Source: Solimicrobium sp040544425
GTDB lineage: Bacteria; Pseudomonadota; Gammaproteobacteria; Burkholderiales; Burkholderiaceae_D
Direction: 5' to 3'
DNA: 64,000 nucleotides
Assembly (NCBI GenBank): GCA_040544425.1
Contig: JBEONO010000003.1
Coordinates: 267,027-331,026, forward strand
A program made the translations under genes and the position numbers. Below the pieces are notes generated by a model, which was not told the origin of the DNA, did not search any database, and saw only the letters and a program-made list of their open reading frames with translations. Every line of letters starts with the position of its first letter. The first letter of the stretch is position 1. Shown piece by piece: positions 8,302 to 15,707 of this stretch.

Positions 8302-9737
8302 AACGTCGCAGCCACTTCGTACTCGGTGTCCTCGCGCTGGCTTGCTTGTCGGCCTGCCAGAGTGGCCCGGATTATCACAAGATCGACACCGCCACGCCGT
8401 TAAACTGGCAGACGCAGACACAGTTTCAGCCAGCGCAACCCAGTGACGCACAGCTCAAGGACAACTGGTGGGAAATGTTCGGCGATACCCAACTGACGCA
8501 ACTGGAACAGCAGGCGCTGGCGCACAATCAGTGTCTGGTGGCTGCGGCGGAGCATCTGAATCAGGCGCGCTTGCAGGTGACGGTAAGCTCGGCAGGTCAA
8601 TTGCCGGCAGTCGACCTGGTGACCGGCGCTGCGCGCAGCAAAACGTCGGCCAATCGTCCGCTGTCGTCGTATAACGTTGCCAATTCTTCGGTAGTGCAAA
8701 ACAATCTGCAAGTGGGGCTGGCTGTCAATTACGAAGCGGATCTGTTTGGTCGGGTGCGCCGGGTGGTGGAGAGTTCGAAAGCGGCGGCAGAGCAGGCCGG
8801 TGCCGATTTTGAAAACACGCGCCTGATCCTGATGGCCGATCTGGCGAGCAATTATTTTAATTTGCGCGAGCTCGATGGTGAAATCGCTATTGTGCAAAAA
8901 GGCGTGGACCTGCAGGGCAAGGCGCTGGATTTTATCCGCAGGCGCTATGAACTCGATTACGCGAGTGGATTGGAACTGGCACAGCAGCAAGCGTTGCTGG
9001 AAGCGAATCAGACACAATTGGCCTTGCTGCAAAATCGGCGTGCCGGATTGCAAAATGCTATTGCAACCCTGACCGGCACGGCAGCCCCGGAGTTTAAGCT
9101 GGCAGCGCAAACCGAGCTTGTCGCCATGCCAGCCATGCCGACTGCATTGCCCTCAGAGGTTTTACAACGTCGCCCCGATGTGGCTGCGGCCGAGCGGGCA
9201 ATGGCCGTGGCCAATGCCAATATCGGTGTCGCCAGGGCAGCGTATTATCCGTCGATTATTTTGCAGGCAGGTGGTGGATGGGACAGCAATAAATGGTCGA
9301 ATCTGATCAGCGCACCGAGCCTCTTGTGGGCGCTCGGTGCTACCGCGACCGAACATTTGTTTGATGCCGGTAAAACCACGGCCAACGTAAAAATCGCTGA
9401 ATCATCCTATGTACAGACAGTGGCCAATTACCGTCAGAGTGTTTTGGTGGCGATGCAGGAAGTGCAAACCGGGATCGACAGTCTGACCATATTGAATGCA
9501 GCCAGCGCCAAGGCCGAAGCAGCCGCGCGCAGTTCAGAAAAGGTGCTCGACATTGCCAATGCGCGCTATGCCGGTGGTCTGGATATTTATCTGAATGTGA
9601 TTACGGCACAGCAAACGCTGCTCGCCAACCAGCGCCAGGCGCTGCAGATTCGTGGACAACAGTTGGCCAATGCGGTGTTTCTGGTCAAGGCGATGGGCGG
9701 CGGCTGGCAGGGGCTTGAGGTGACTGGCGCGAATTAA
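8298..9737 (+). CDS. RND efflux outer-membrane factor (NodT/OprM-type lipoprotein)
   Basis: A 479-aa TolC-like outer-membrane channel. The N-terminus is a lipoprotein signal with the lipobox LSAC (Cys20), followed by GPDYHK, typical of the NodT/OprM group. Two repeats of the outer-membrane efflux protein domain follow; PSEVLQRRPDVAAAERAMAVANANIGVARAAYYP is spread over the second repeat start and is characteristic. It overlaps the adaptor gene by four bases (ATGA), which completes a three-gene pump operon. No obvious rho-independent terminator follows it. Confidence 0.95.
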   Translation: MKRRSHFVLGVLALACLSACQSGPDYHKIDTATPLNWQTQTQFQPAQPSDAQLKDNWWEMFGDTQLTQLEQQALAHNQCLVAAAEHLNQARLQVTVSSAGQLPAVDLVTGAARSKTSANRPLSSYNVANSSVVQNNLQVGLAVNYEADLFGRVRRVVESSKAAAEQAGADFENTRLILMADLASNYFNLRELDGEIAIVQKGVDLQGKALDFIRRRYELDYASGLELAQQQALLEANQTQLALLQNRRAGLQNAIATLTGTAAPEFKLAAQTELVAMPAMPTALPSEVLQRRPDVAAAERAMAVANANIGVARAAYYPSIILQAGGGWDSNKWSNLISAPSLLWALGATATEHLFDAGKTTANVKIAESSYVQTVANYRQSVLVAMQEVQTGIDSLTILNAASAKAEAAARSSEKVLDIANARYAGGLDIYLNVITAQQTLLANQRQALQIRGQQLANAVFLVKAMGGGWQGLEVTGAN

Positions 9738-9815
9738 GCTGCCGCTGTTGTAACTTTAGTGCCGTTGAAGTGCAGTACAATCCAGAGTCTGAACAGGTTT
9801 GATTCTGTGGTGACC

Positions 9816-10340
9816 ATGACTGCTGCCGATAAAAAAATCATCATTATTGCCGGGCCTAATGGGGCGGGCAAAACAACGTTTGCCCAGGAATTTTTGCCTA
9901 ACGATGCTGGCTGCAAAGTGTTCGTCAATGCAGATTTGATCGCAGCAGAATTTTCCCCATTTGCGCCTGAGCTTGCTGCGATAAAAGCCGGTAAGCAGAT
10001 GCTCAAGACTATTGACGAGTTGGTTGCCGATGGCACCAGCTTTGCTTTCGAAACAACCTTAAGCGGACATGGTTATGCCAGATCCATTCGACACTGGCGC
10101 GGATTGGGATATTTTGTAAAAATAATTTTTCTGGCCCTTCCTGATGCTGACACTGCTTTGTTACGAGTTGCGAAAAGGGTCAGTCATGGCGGACACAATA
10201 TCCCGGAGGACACGGTGCGTCGGCGGTTTAAATCCGGTCTAGGCAATTTCCATCAAGTATACAAACCGTTGGTCAATGCCTGGCTGCATTTTGAAAATTC
10301 GGGCGACCAACCTCAACTGATTGATTGGAATGAAGAATGA
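9816..10340 (+). CDS. Zeta-toxin-like P-loop kinase
   Basis: A 174-aa cytoplasmic P-loop protein of the zeta-toxin/AAA kinase type. Walker A GPNGAGKTT is at residues 13-21, VNADLIA (37-43) resembles the substrate-site Asp region of zeta toxins, FETTLSG resembles the next conserved strand, and RVSHGGHNIPEDTVRRRF is the conserved arginine-rich lid region of this bacterial subgroup. Characterised zeta toxins phosphorylate UDP-N-acetylglucosamine and are inhibited by a partner protein. I chose the ATG at 9816; a GTG 57 bases upstream gives an unlikely 19-residue extension. Its stop codon overlaps the ATG of a 57-aa ORF, suggesting a two-gene unit. Whether it is toxic here is inference. Confidence 0.85.
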   Translation: MTAADKKIIIIAGPNGAGKTTFAQEFLPNDAGCKVFVNADLIAAEFSPFAPELAAIKAGKQMLKTIDELVADGTSFAFETTLSGHGYARSIRHWRGLGYFVKIIFLALPDADTALLRVAKRVSHGGHNIPEDTVRRRFKSGLGNFHQVYKPLVNAWLHFENSGDQPQLIDWNEE

Positions 10341-10510
10341 ACTCAAAACCATTGAGCCAGGCGCGCGACGCAGATCTTCGGAACGCTTTAGGAGCTTTGA
10401 TTCGTGCCGGCCATCGGGCGAGGTTGTTGGCACAACAGACTCAGACGCAGATAGTCGTGGTTCGAGACGGAAAAATAATTACCGAAATTCCGGGCGAGAC
10501 AAAAAAGTAA
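10337..10510 (+). CDS. Small partner protein of zeta-like kinase (putative antitoxin)
   Basis: A 57-aa ORF whose ATG overlaps the zeta-like gene's stop (ATGA). The translation begins MNSKPLSQARDADL, continues with an Ala/Arg/Leu-rich helix (ALIRAGHRARLLAQQ) and ends with a beta-hairpin-like segment IVVVRDGKIITEIPG. From memory, comparable small proteins with a basic helix followed by a VVxRDGKI strand sit beside zeta-like kinases in other Proteobacteria; I cannot verify this here. It is a plausible antitoxin or modulator, but no characterised epsilon antitoxin is recognisable in it. The overlapping start supports translational coupling. Confidence 0.65.
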   Translation: MNSKPLSQARDADLRNALGALIRAGHRARLLAQQTQTQIVVVRDGKIITEIPGETKK

Positions 10511-10525
10511 TACATAAAAAACAGT

Positions 10526-10565
10526 TTGCATAAATCCAAAAAGAGACTATTATCGTTTAAAGTCT
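10526..10565 (+). promoter_or_regulatory. Promoter and inverted-repeat operator of the Xre-RES pair
   Basis: A -35-like TTGCAT (10526-10531) and a -10-like TATTAT (10548-10553) are separated by 16 bases, 17 bases before the antitoxin ATG. Overlapping the -10 is a short inverted repeat, AGACT (10544-10548) and AGTCT (10561-10565), with a 12-base spacer. Toxin-antitoxin operons are commonly autoregulated by the antitoxin at such sites. Both elements are short, so the assignment is tentative. Confidence 0.4.
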
Positions 10566-10569
10566 ATAT

Positions 10570-10998
10570 ATGGATGTTCAGATGCAAGCGCTAAAACACC
10601 CCCAAAACTCGCCTGACCCACAAGAATCTCGGCAATTGTCTGCGGTTGGACTGCGGGTATTCTTCAATATTGCTCAAAGCTGGCACCTCAAAAACGAGCA
10701 TGAAATGATTTTGCTCGGTATGCCCAGCCGCTCACTGTATTTCAAATGGAAAAAAGATCCGCAGTCAGCCAGCCTGACCAAGGACACGCTGGAACGCATC
10801 TCCTACATCCTGGGAATCTACAAGGCATTGCAGCTTTTGTTACCCGATCCCAAAGCTGCCGACGCGTGGATTAACAAACCGAATACAGCCGCTCCGTTCG
10901 GCGGAAAAAGTGCGCTGGACCGTATGTTGTCCGGCAATGTCGGTGATCTGTTTGTAGTGCGTCAATATCTGGATGCGGCGCGTGGCGGATGGGCGTGA
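10570..10998 (+). CDS. Xre/MbcA/ParS-type antitoxin
   Basis: A 142-aa protein with an N-terminal helix-turn-helix-like region (about residues 25-75, LRVFFNIAQSWHL to SLYFKWKK) and a C-terminal DUF2384/ParS toxin-binding domain (about 75-140, LERISYILGIYKAL then GGKSALDRML and VVRQYLDAARGG). This architecture is the antitoxin of RES-Xre toxin-antitoxin systems. It normally binds and blocks the RES toxin and represses its own promoter. It overlaps the toxin gene by 10 bases. A second in-frame ATG at 10582 could be the true start; neither has a strong Shine-Dalgarno, in line with a very short leader if the promoter just upstream is right. Confidence 0.88.
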   Translation: MDVQMQALKHPQNSPDPQESRQLSAVGLRVFFNIAQSWHLKNEHEMILLGMPSRSLYFKWKKDPQSASLTKDTLERISYILGIYKALQLLLPDPKAADAWINKPNTAAPFGGKSALDRMLSGNVGDLFVVRQYLDAARGGWA

Positions 10999-11672
10999 GT
11001 GTGTTCAAGAATACCCCGATACTCTGGAAACCTGCCCACCGCGTGGTACCTACCCGATTTCCCTCGATCTACCTGTTTGACCGTGTCGCCAATCAGGAAG
11101 ATTTTGATGCGCTCAATCTACTGGAGTCGCTGACCAATCCGCGCATGCGTGATGAAATCGGCGAGCTGTCTCTGGTTCCCAATGAAGAGCGACTGTTTGG
11201 TGAAGGCACCGGACCGATCATGGCGGCGTTTACGCATCTGAATCCGGCTGGCAGTCGTTTTTCTGATGGAAGTTATGGCGTGTTTTATGCTGCCAAAGAA
11301 CGCGCCACGGCGATTGCTGAAACCAGATATCACTCGGCGTTGTTTTTAAGCGCGACCAATGAAGAGCCGATTTATTTGCAGATGCGCCTGTATCACGTCA
11401 AGGTGCAGGGCGAAGTGGTGGATTTGCACGGATACGCAAAAAAACATGCTGACATTCTCGACCTGGTCAATTATGGCGCGGCGCAGTCGGTTGGCAAAAC
11501 AATACGCCAGACCGGTGTTGGCGGCCTTGTCTATCCCAGTGTCCGGTATGAGGGCGGCAGTTGTGTGGCGGCGTTCAAGACCCGGATACTGAACAATTGC
11601 CGCCATGCTGCGTATCTGGAGTATCACTGGGATGGCAGTCAGATCAATTACGTGACGGAACAAATCAGCTGA
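10989..11672 (+). CDS. RES-domain toxin
   Basis: A 227-aa RES-domain protein. Characterised members (for example MbcT and Xre-RES toxins) degrade NAD+ and stop growth. Features of the family visible here are the early Arg in HRVVPTRFPS, the segment GSYGVFYAAKERATAIAETRYH with the conserved Glu, and a later GGLVYPSVR block with an Arg/Glu-rich end. It overlaps the upstream antitoxin gene by 10 bases. The length is normal and I see no frameshift, so the module appears intact. It lies immediately after a separate zeta-like pair, giving two toxin-antitoxin-like units in under 2 kb. Confidence 0.9.
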   Translation: MGVSVFKNTPILWKPAHRVVPTRFPSIYLFDRVANQEDFDALNLLESLTNPRMRDEIGELSLVPNEERLFGEGTGPIMAAFTHLNPAGSRFSDGSYGVFYAAKERATAIAETRYHSALFLSATNEEPIYLQMRLYHVKVQGEVVDLHGYAKKHADILDLVNYGAAQSVGKTIRQTGVGGLVYPSVRYEGGSCVAAFKTRILNNCRHAAYLEYHWDGSQINYVTEQIS

Positions 11673-11682
11673 CCCTGCGTTG

Positions 11683-12171
11683 TTAAATCACCCCTTCCAG
11701 CCGCAACAAATACTTCTTCCGATCCAGCCCACCGTCATAGCCAGTCAGCGCGCCGTTGCTCCCCAACACCCGATGACAGGGCACAAGAATGGAAATCGGA
11801 TTACGTCCAATTGCGCCGCCCACCGCGCGCACCGCACGCGGCCTGTCGATTAACAGCGCATGTTTGCCGTAGCTGCTGGTTTTGCCGAACTGGATGCCGA
11901 GCAGAGCCTGCCAGACACTGCGTTGAAATGGCGTGCCGCTTATTTCCAAATCCAGTGGCACATCAAACTGCTGACGCTGGCCGGCAAAATATTCATCGAG
12001 CTGGTCTGCCGTGGTCTGCAAATGCGGATGCACTGCCACCTTGCGCCATCCTGCGCTTCCTTTGAAATTGCGCTGATCATGGAAATACACGCCGCAAATG
12101 CCAAGTTCAGACGCTGCCAGCGTCAGTTGCCCCAACGGCGAGGGGTGCTCCATATAAAAAATTTGATTCAT
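11683..12171 (-). CDS. ogt: Methylated-DNA--protein-cysteine methyltransferase (Ogt type)
   Basis: A 162-aa suicide repair protein that moves methyl groups from O6-methylguanine or O4-methylthymine to its own cysteine. The active-site motif PCHRV is present (Cys132), preceded by GTPFQRSVWQAL (DNA-binding helix region) and AVGGAIGRNPI, all diagnostic. The length is normal for Ogt. It lies 9 bases downstream of the Ada-AlkA fusion on the same strand, so the two probably form an alkylation-repair operon that splits the functions of classical Ada between two polypeptides. Confidence 0.95.
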   Translation of the reverse strand: MNQIFYMEHPSPLGQLTLAASELGICGVYFHDQRNFKGSAGWRKVAVHPHLQTTADQLDEYFAGQRQQFDVPLDLEISGTPFQRSVWQALLGIQFGKTSSYGKHALLIDRPRAVRAVGGAIGRNPISILVPCHRVLGSNGALTGYDGGLDRKKYLLRLEGVI

Positions 12172-12180
12172 GATTTTTCC

Positions 12181-13695
12181 TTAGCCAAGTGACCGCCAGA
12201 GCAGCAGGGCCGCGTAACCGCGCCAGGGCGACAGGCTTGCGGCACGTCGTAATAATTGGGTTTCAGTGAGGCGTCCTGCGCTGTCTTCAATATCAACTGC
12301 AGCGGCTTTCTGCAAACCCAGGTCGCCGGCCGGAAAGGCATCCGAAAAACGCAGTGCGCGCAGGGCAATGTATTGCGCAGTCCACTCGCCGATGCCGCGT
12401 ACCGTCTTAAGATGCGCCACCGTTTCGTCCAGGCTCGTGCCTGGGGTCATGACCAGGCCACCGTCGGCTGCGAATTGGGCAATGGCGATGATGGTTGCGG
12501 CGCGCGCTTTCGGCAGGCCGATCTTCGCCATCTCTTCAACGCTCACTTTGGCCAAGGTTGGCGGATCAGGAAAGTGATGGGTAACTCTGGCAAACGGGGT
12601 AGTGACCGGTGTGCCGAATTGTTGCACCAGTCTTGCCGACAGCGTCGTCGCACCGGCGACACTGATTTGCTGCCCAAGCACCGCACGTATCGCCAGCTCA
12701 ACATGATTAAACGTGCCTGGCACGCGCAGGCCTGGCGTGATACTGATTTGCCTGGCCAGCAGGGTGTCGCTGGCCAGATGCTGTTCGATCACGGCCGGAT
12801 TGGCATCCAGGTCAAATTGCTGACGGACCTTGTCGAGCAATGGCATCAGCACCGGTGAAAACTGGCTGCCAACCTGCACCTCCAGTTGTTGCTCCTTTTC
12901 GCGGTGCGACACCTTCAGCCAGCCTTGCAGATGCTGCTGACCATGCATGAACTGTATGCTGCGCAGGTAATGGCGCTGCCCGTGTTCGAATTCAATCGCT
13001 TCGACCCCGGCGATGATCCGGCCCGCCAGATAATCCAGCATCACCTCCCAGGCAAACGGCGCTCGGTAAGCCAGACGCAAGGTAATCACATTGCTCTGAC
13101 CAGCCGGGCTGCGACGCAAAGCGCCCGGTGCCATTCCATATCGACTCAGAAACAGCGCGTTGAAGCGCCGCACGCTGCCAAAGCCTGAGGCATAGGCGAC
13201 TTCCGTCATCGGCAGCTGCGTTTCCTGTAAGAGCTTTTTTGCAAATAGCAGCCGCGCAGTTTGTGCCAGTTCGATCGGGGACACGCCAAAATGACTTTGC
13301 ATCAGACGTTGCAACTGGCGGGTCGACAAGCCTACCTGCTTCGCCAGATCTTCCATTGAAGCCCCGAAATTTAATGCGCCGGCCGCAATGCGCTGCCAGA
13401 TTGCATACGCCAGATTTTGCTGCAGTGCATACGGCGCCAATTCCGGGCGGCAGCGCAGGCAGGGGCGAAAGCCCGCAGCTTCGGCAGCACTGGCATTCGG
13501 ATAAAAACTGCACGATGAGGCGCGCGGGGTCTTGACCCTGCAAACCGGCCGACAATAAATACCGGTGGTTGAAACCCCCACAAAAAAGTCGCCGTCAAAG
13601 CGACTATCTTTCGCACATAGCGCGCGATAACATCGGGCGTGATCCAGCGCGCTGCGGTTGGAGTTGGCTAAAGTAGTGACAGATAAGTTTTGCAT
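12181..13695 (-). CDS. Ada-like regulator fused to AlkA DNA-3-methyladenine glycosylase
   Basis: A 504-aa fusion protein. Residues 20-90 are the Ada zinc-finger methyl-phosphotriester repair domain with ligands Cys48, Cys52, Cys79 and Cys82 (Cys48 is the expected methyl acceptor). Residues about 95-190 are an AraC-type DNA-binding domain (GVSPIELAQTARLLFAKKLL). The rest is AlkA: an N-terminal alkylated-base domain and a helix-hairpin-helix glycosylase domain (VRGIGEWTAQYIALRAL) with catalytic Asp458 in PAGDLGL. It probably senses methylation, activates alkylation-repair genes and excises 3-methyladenine. Ogt follows immediately. This domain fusion is known in Proteobacteria. Confidence 0.94.
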   Translation of the reverse strand: MQNLSVTTLANSNRSALDHARCYRALCAKDSRFDGDFFVGVSTTGIYCRPVCRVKTPRASSCSFYPNASAAEAAGFRPCLRCRPELAPYALQQNLAYAIWQRIAAGALNFGASMEDLAKQVGLSTRQLQRLMQSHFGVSPIELAQTARLLFAKKLLQETQLPMTEVAYASGFGSVRRFNALFLSRYGMAPGALRRSPAGQSNVITLRLAYRAPFAWEVMLDYLAGRIIAGVEAIEFEHGQRHYLRSIQFMHGQQHLQGWLKVSHREKEQQLEVQVGSQFSPVLMPLLDKVRQQFDLDANPAVIEQHLASDTLLARQISITPGLRVPGTFNHVELAIRAVLGQQISVAGATTLSARLVQQFGTPVTTPFARVTHHFPDPPTLAKVSVEEMAKIGLPKARAATIIAIAQFAADGGLVMTPGTSLDETVAHLKTVRGIGEWTAQYIALRALRFSDAFPAGDLGLQKAAAVDIEDSAGRLTETQLLRRAASLSPWRGYAALLLWRSLG

Positions 13696-14075
13696 GTGTC
13701 ATTAAAACGCAGTAGCGCGATGCCTGTCTAGCCGTTTTCGGACATGACTGCAACAAGCCTGATCAGCAGCAAGCTGGTGTTCCTGTTCATTTTTATCATT
13801 TCATTTCCGCTCTCTTTATAGGTGAAAGACACTAAGAAAAGGCGAGAAAAATCTAAGCAAAATACTGCAATTTTCTGGATAACTACTATGATGAGTTCAG
13901 GTGCAAGGTGAACGCTCGATAAAATTTGCAGAAAAATGAGCCAAACCTTGGCAGCGCACTCAAGGTTATCGATGCAAAAAAGCTATCTTGTTATCGATTT
14001 GTAATCACGAAACATTTGTAATCACGAAATTTAAGGGGAAGGTGGAAATGCCAGATTTGTACCCGGAAAGAGCAA
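13696..14075. other. 380-base intergenic region between divergent repair and yqgE operons
   Basis: This region holds the divergent control sequences of the ada-alkA gene (leftward) and the yqgE operon (rightward). It is AT-rich compared with its flanks and contains two copies of a 16-base sequence in tandem (13997-14012 and 14014-14029). The string TTATCGAT occurs twice (around 13966 and 13991). A 25-codon frame encoding a hydrophobic peptide starts at 13744, but it has no Shine-Dalgarno. No RNA gene or terminator is evident. Confidence 0.6.
13997..14029. repeat. Tandem 16-base direct repeat upstream of yqgE
   Basis: Two identical copies of ATTTGTAATCACGAAA, separated by one base (period 17), end 46 bases before the yqgE-type start codon. 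The copies are exact, so either the duplication is recent or both copies are kept as binding sites. It may be a tandem operator or a slippage product. Confidence 0.85.
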
Positions 14076-14720
14076 ATGAAACCTAATCAACATTTAACCA
14101 AGTCCAGTCCGCGACTGGACATGTCACTGCGCACCGATTTCATGCCGATATCAGATTTTAATTTAGCCAACCATTTTTTAATCGCCATGCCATCGATGCA
14201 AGATCCCTTGTTTGGCGGCTCGGTTATTTATTTGTGCGAACACAATGAACGCGGCGCGCTCGGTGTGATCATCAATAAACCAACTGATATGAACATCGAA
14301 ACGCTGTTGGAGCGGATCAATATCGAGTGTAATGTCACGCCTGATCTGAGCCAGGAAACCAAAAAATTGGTGATGTTCGGTGGTCCGGTTCAGGATGATC
14401 GCGGCTTTGTGCTGCATGCGCCGATCGGCGATTTCAGTTCCACATTAAAAATCACGAATGACATCGCCTTTACCACTTCACGCGACGTGCTGGAAGCGGT
14501 GGCAGAAGGACGCGGACCGAAAAACATGCTGGTCAGCGTTGGTTATGCCGGTTGGGGCGCCGGGCAGCTGGAAGAAGAAATTATCAAGAACGGCTGGCTG
14601 ACGGTGCCTGCCGATCCGACTATTTTGTTCAATCTGCCGATCGAGCAGCGCCTGACAGCGGCAATCAAGCTGCTCGGTTTCGATCCGATGATGTTATCCG
14701 GTGAGGCTGGTCACGCCTGA
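14076..14720 (+). CDS. YqgE/AlgH family protein
   Basis: A 214-aa conserved cytoplasmic protein of the UPF0301 (YqgE/AlgH) family, whose biochemical role is not well defined. The family core is clear: HFLIAMPSMQDPLFGGSVIYLCEH, then GALGVIINKP, GGPVQDDRGFVLH and the GYAGWGAGQLEEEI signature. The ATG at 14076 has a GGAAAGAG ribosome site; a later ATG (MSLRTDF or MPISDF) would also give a normal N-terminus. It is first in the conserved order yqgE-ruvX-pyrR-pyrB-pyrC'. Confidence 0.92.
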   Translation: MKPNQHLTKSSPRLDMSLRTDFMPISDFNLANHFLIAMPSMQDPLFGGSVIYLCEHNERGALGVIINKPTDMNIETLLERINIECNVTPDLSQETKKLVMFGGPVQDDRGFVLHAPIGDFSSTLKITNDIAFTTSRDVLEAVAEGRGPKNMLVSVGYAGWGAGQLEEEIIKNGWLTVPADPTILFNLPIEQRLTAAIKLLGFDPMMLSGEAGHA

Positions 14721-14773
14721 GTTATTTACGTATACTGGGCGGATTCTCAAATTTTCCCTGCAAGGAATCCCTC

Positions 14774-15160
14774 TTGACCGCCACACTGCTCGCCTTTGAT
14801 TTTGGTTTGAAACGCGTAGGCGTGGCCGTTGGAAATACCTTTTTAAAGCAAGCCCAGCCCCTGACTGTGATTTCGGCCGAGTCAAATCAAGCCAGGTTTG
14901 ACGCGATTGCCAGCTTGCTCAAGGAATGGCAGGTCAAGCACTGCATAGTGGGCCTGCCATCTCATCCGGATGGCGCTGAACACGAAATGACACTGCGCTG
15001 CCGCCGCTTCGCCCATCAGTTGGAAGGTCGCTTCGGTGTGACCACAAGCCTGGTCGATGAGCGCTATACTTCGGCGGTGATTCCCAGCAAACGCGGCCAG
15101 ACTGATGACGCCCAGGCGGCCGCTCTGATTCTGCAACAATATTTTGAAGAAAACTTATGA
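14774..15160 (+). CDS. ruvX: Putative Holliday junction resolvase RuvX (YqgF)
   Basis: A 128-aa RNase H-fold nuclease of the RuvX/YqgF family, implicated in 16S rRNA maturation and proposed for Holliday junction resolution. The motif LAFDFGLKRVGVAVGN carries the first catalytic Asp, HCIVGLPSHPDG the second block, and VDERYTSA and TDDAQAAALILQQYF the remaining conserved acidic positions. The start is a TTG after AAGGAATCC; no in-frame ATG fits. It overlaps pyrR by four bases. Length is normal. Confidence 0.92.
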   Translation: MTATLLAFDFGLKRVGVAVGNTFLKQAQPLTVISAESNQARFDAIASLLKEWQVKHCIVGLPSHPDGAEHEMTLRCRRFAHQLEGRFGVTTSLVDERYTSAVIPSKRGQTDDAQAAALILQQYFEENL

Positions 15161-15702
15161 GCCCAACTCTCCAACAATTCGACGCCGAAGCACTGTACGA
15201 AGAATTAGCCAGACAGATTAAATCAGCCGTAGCCAAATTGGATAATGTTGCGATCGTCGGAATTTATTCCGGTGGCGCCTGGCTGGCGCAGCGCCTTGTC
15301 AAAGATTGTCAAATTAAACACCCTGCGGGTTTGATCGATGTGTCCTTTTACCGCGATGATTACGCGCAAAAAGGCATCCCGGCCGAGGTGAAACCAACCC
15401 ATATCCCGTTCAACGTGGACGGTGCCACGATCATTCTGGTCGACGATGTGTTGTACACAGGGCGCACAACCCGGGCCGCGATCAACGAATTGTTTGACTA
15501 CGGCAGGCCATCTCAAATATTGTTGGCAAGTCTGGTAGATCGCGGCGGTCGGCAATTGCCCTATGCGGCGGACTTTGTCGCCCAGACCCTGACCTTGCCC
15601 GCGAATCTGAATTTACAGCTCACGCGCGAAGAAATCGGCGACAAGGAATACCGTTTGGTGTTGAGTCTGGTCGAAAAAGAAGAATCATCGAAAGTTAACT
15701 GA
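15157..15702 (+). CDS. pyrR: PyrR, pyr operon regulator / uracil phosphoribosyltransferase
   Basis: A 181-aa phosphoribosyltransferase-fold protein. The PRPP-binding motif ILVDDVLYTGRTTRAA is complete, as are the N-terminal IYSGGAWLAQRL segment and the C-terminal SLVDRGGRQLP. In Bacillus PyrR is an RNA-binding attenuation regulator with uracil phosphoribosyltransferase activity; in betaproteobacteria its role is less clear. Here pyrB starts only 5 bases downstream, leaving no room for an attenuator between them. It overlaps ruvX by four bases. Confidence 0.93.
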   Translation: MSPTLQQFDAEALYEELARQIKSAVAKLDNVAIVGIYSGGAWLAQRLVKDCQIKHPAGLIDVSFYRDDYAQKGIPAEVKPTHIPFNVDGATIILVDDVLYTGRTTRAAINELFDYGRPSQILLASLVDRGGRQLPYAADFVAQTLTLPANLNLQLTREEIGDKEYRLVLSLVEKEESSKVN

Positions 15703-15707
15703 GCCCT

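Noticed and set aside
8400..9110. Leftward 236-codon frame opposite the outer-membrane factor gene
   Set aside because: No start signal, biased composition, and the forward strand is a complete NodT-type protein.
10321..10533. 70-codon frame overlapping the zeta-like stop in a different frame
   Set aside because: Arg/Ser-rich with no pattern; the overlapping 57-aa frame starting at 10337 has protein-like helix and strand character and ATGA coupling.
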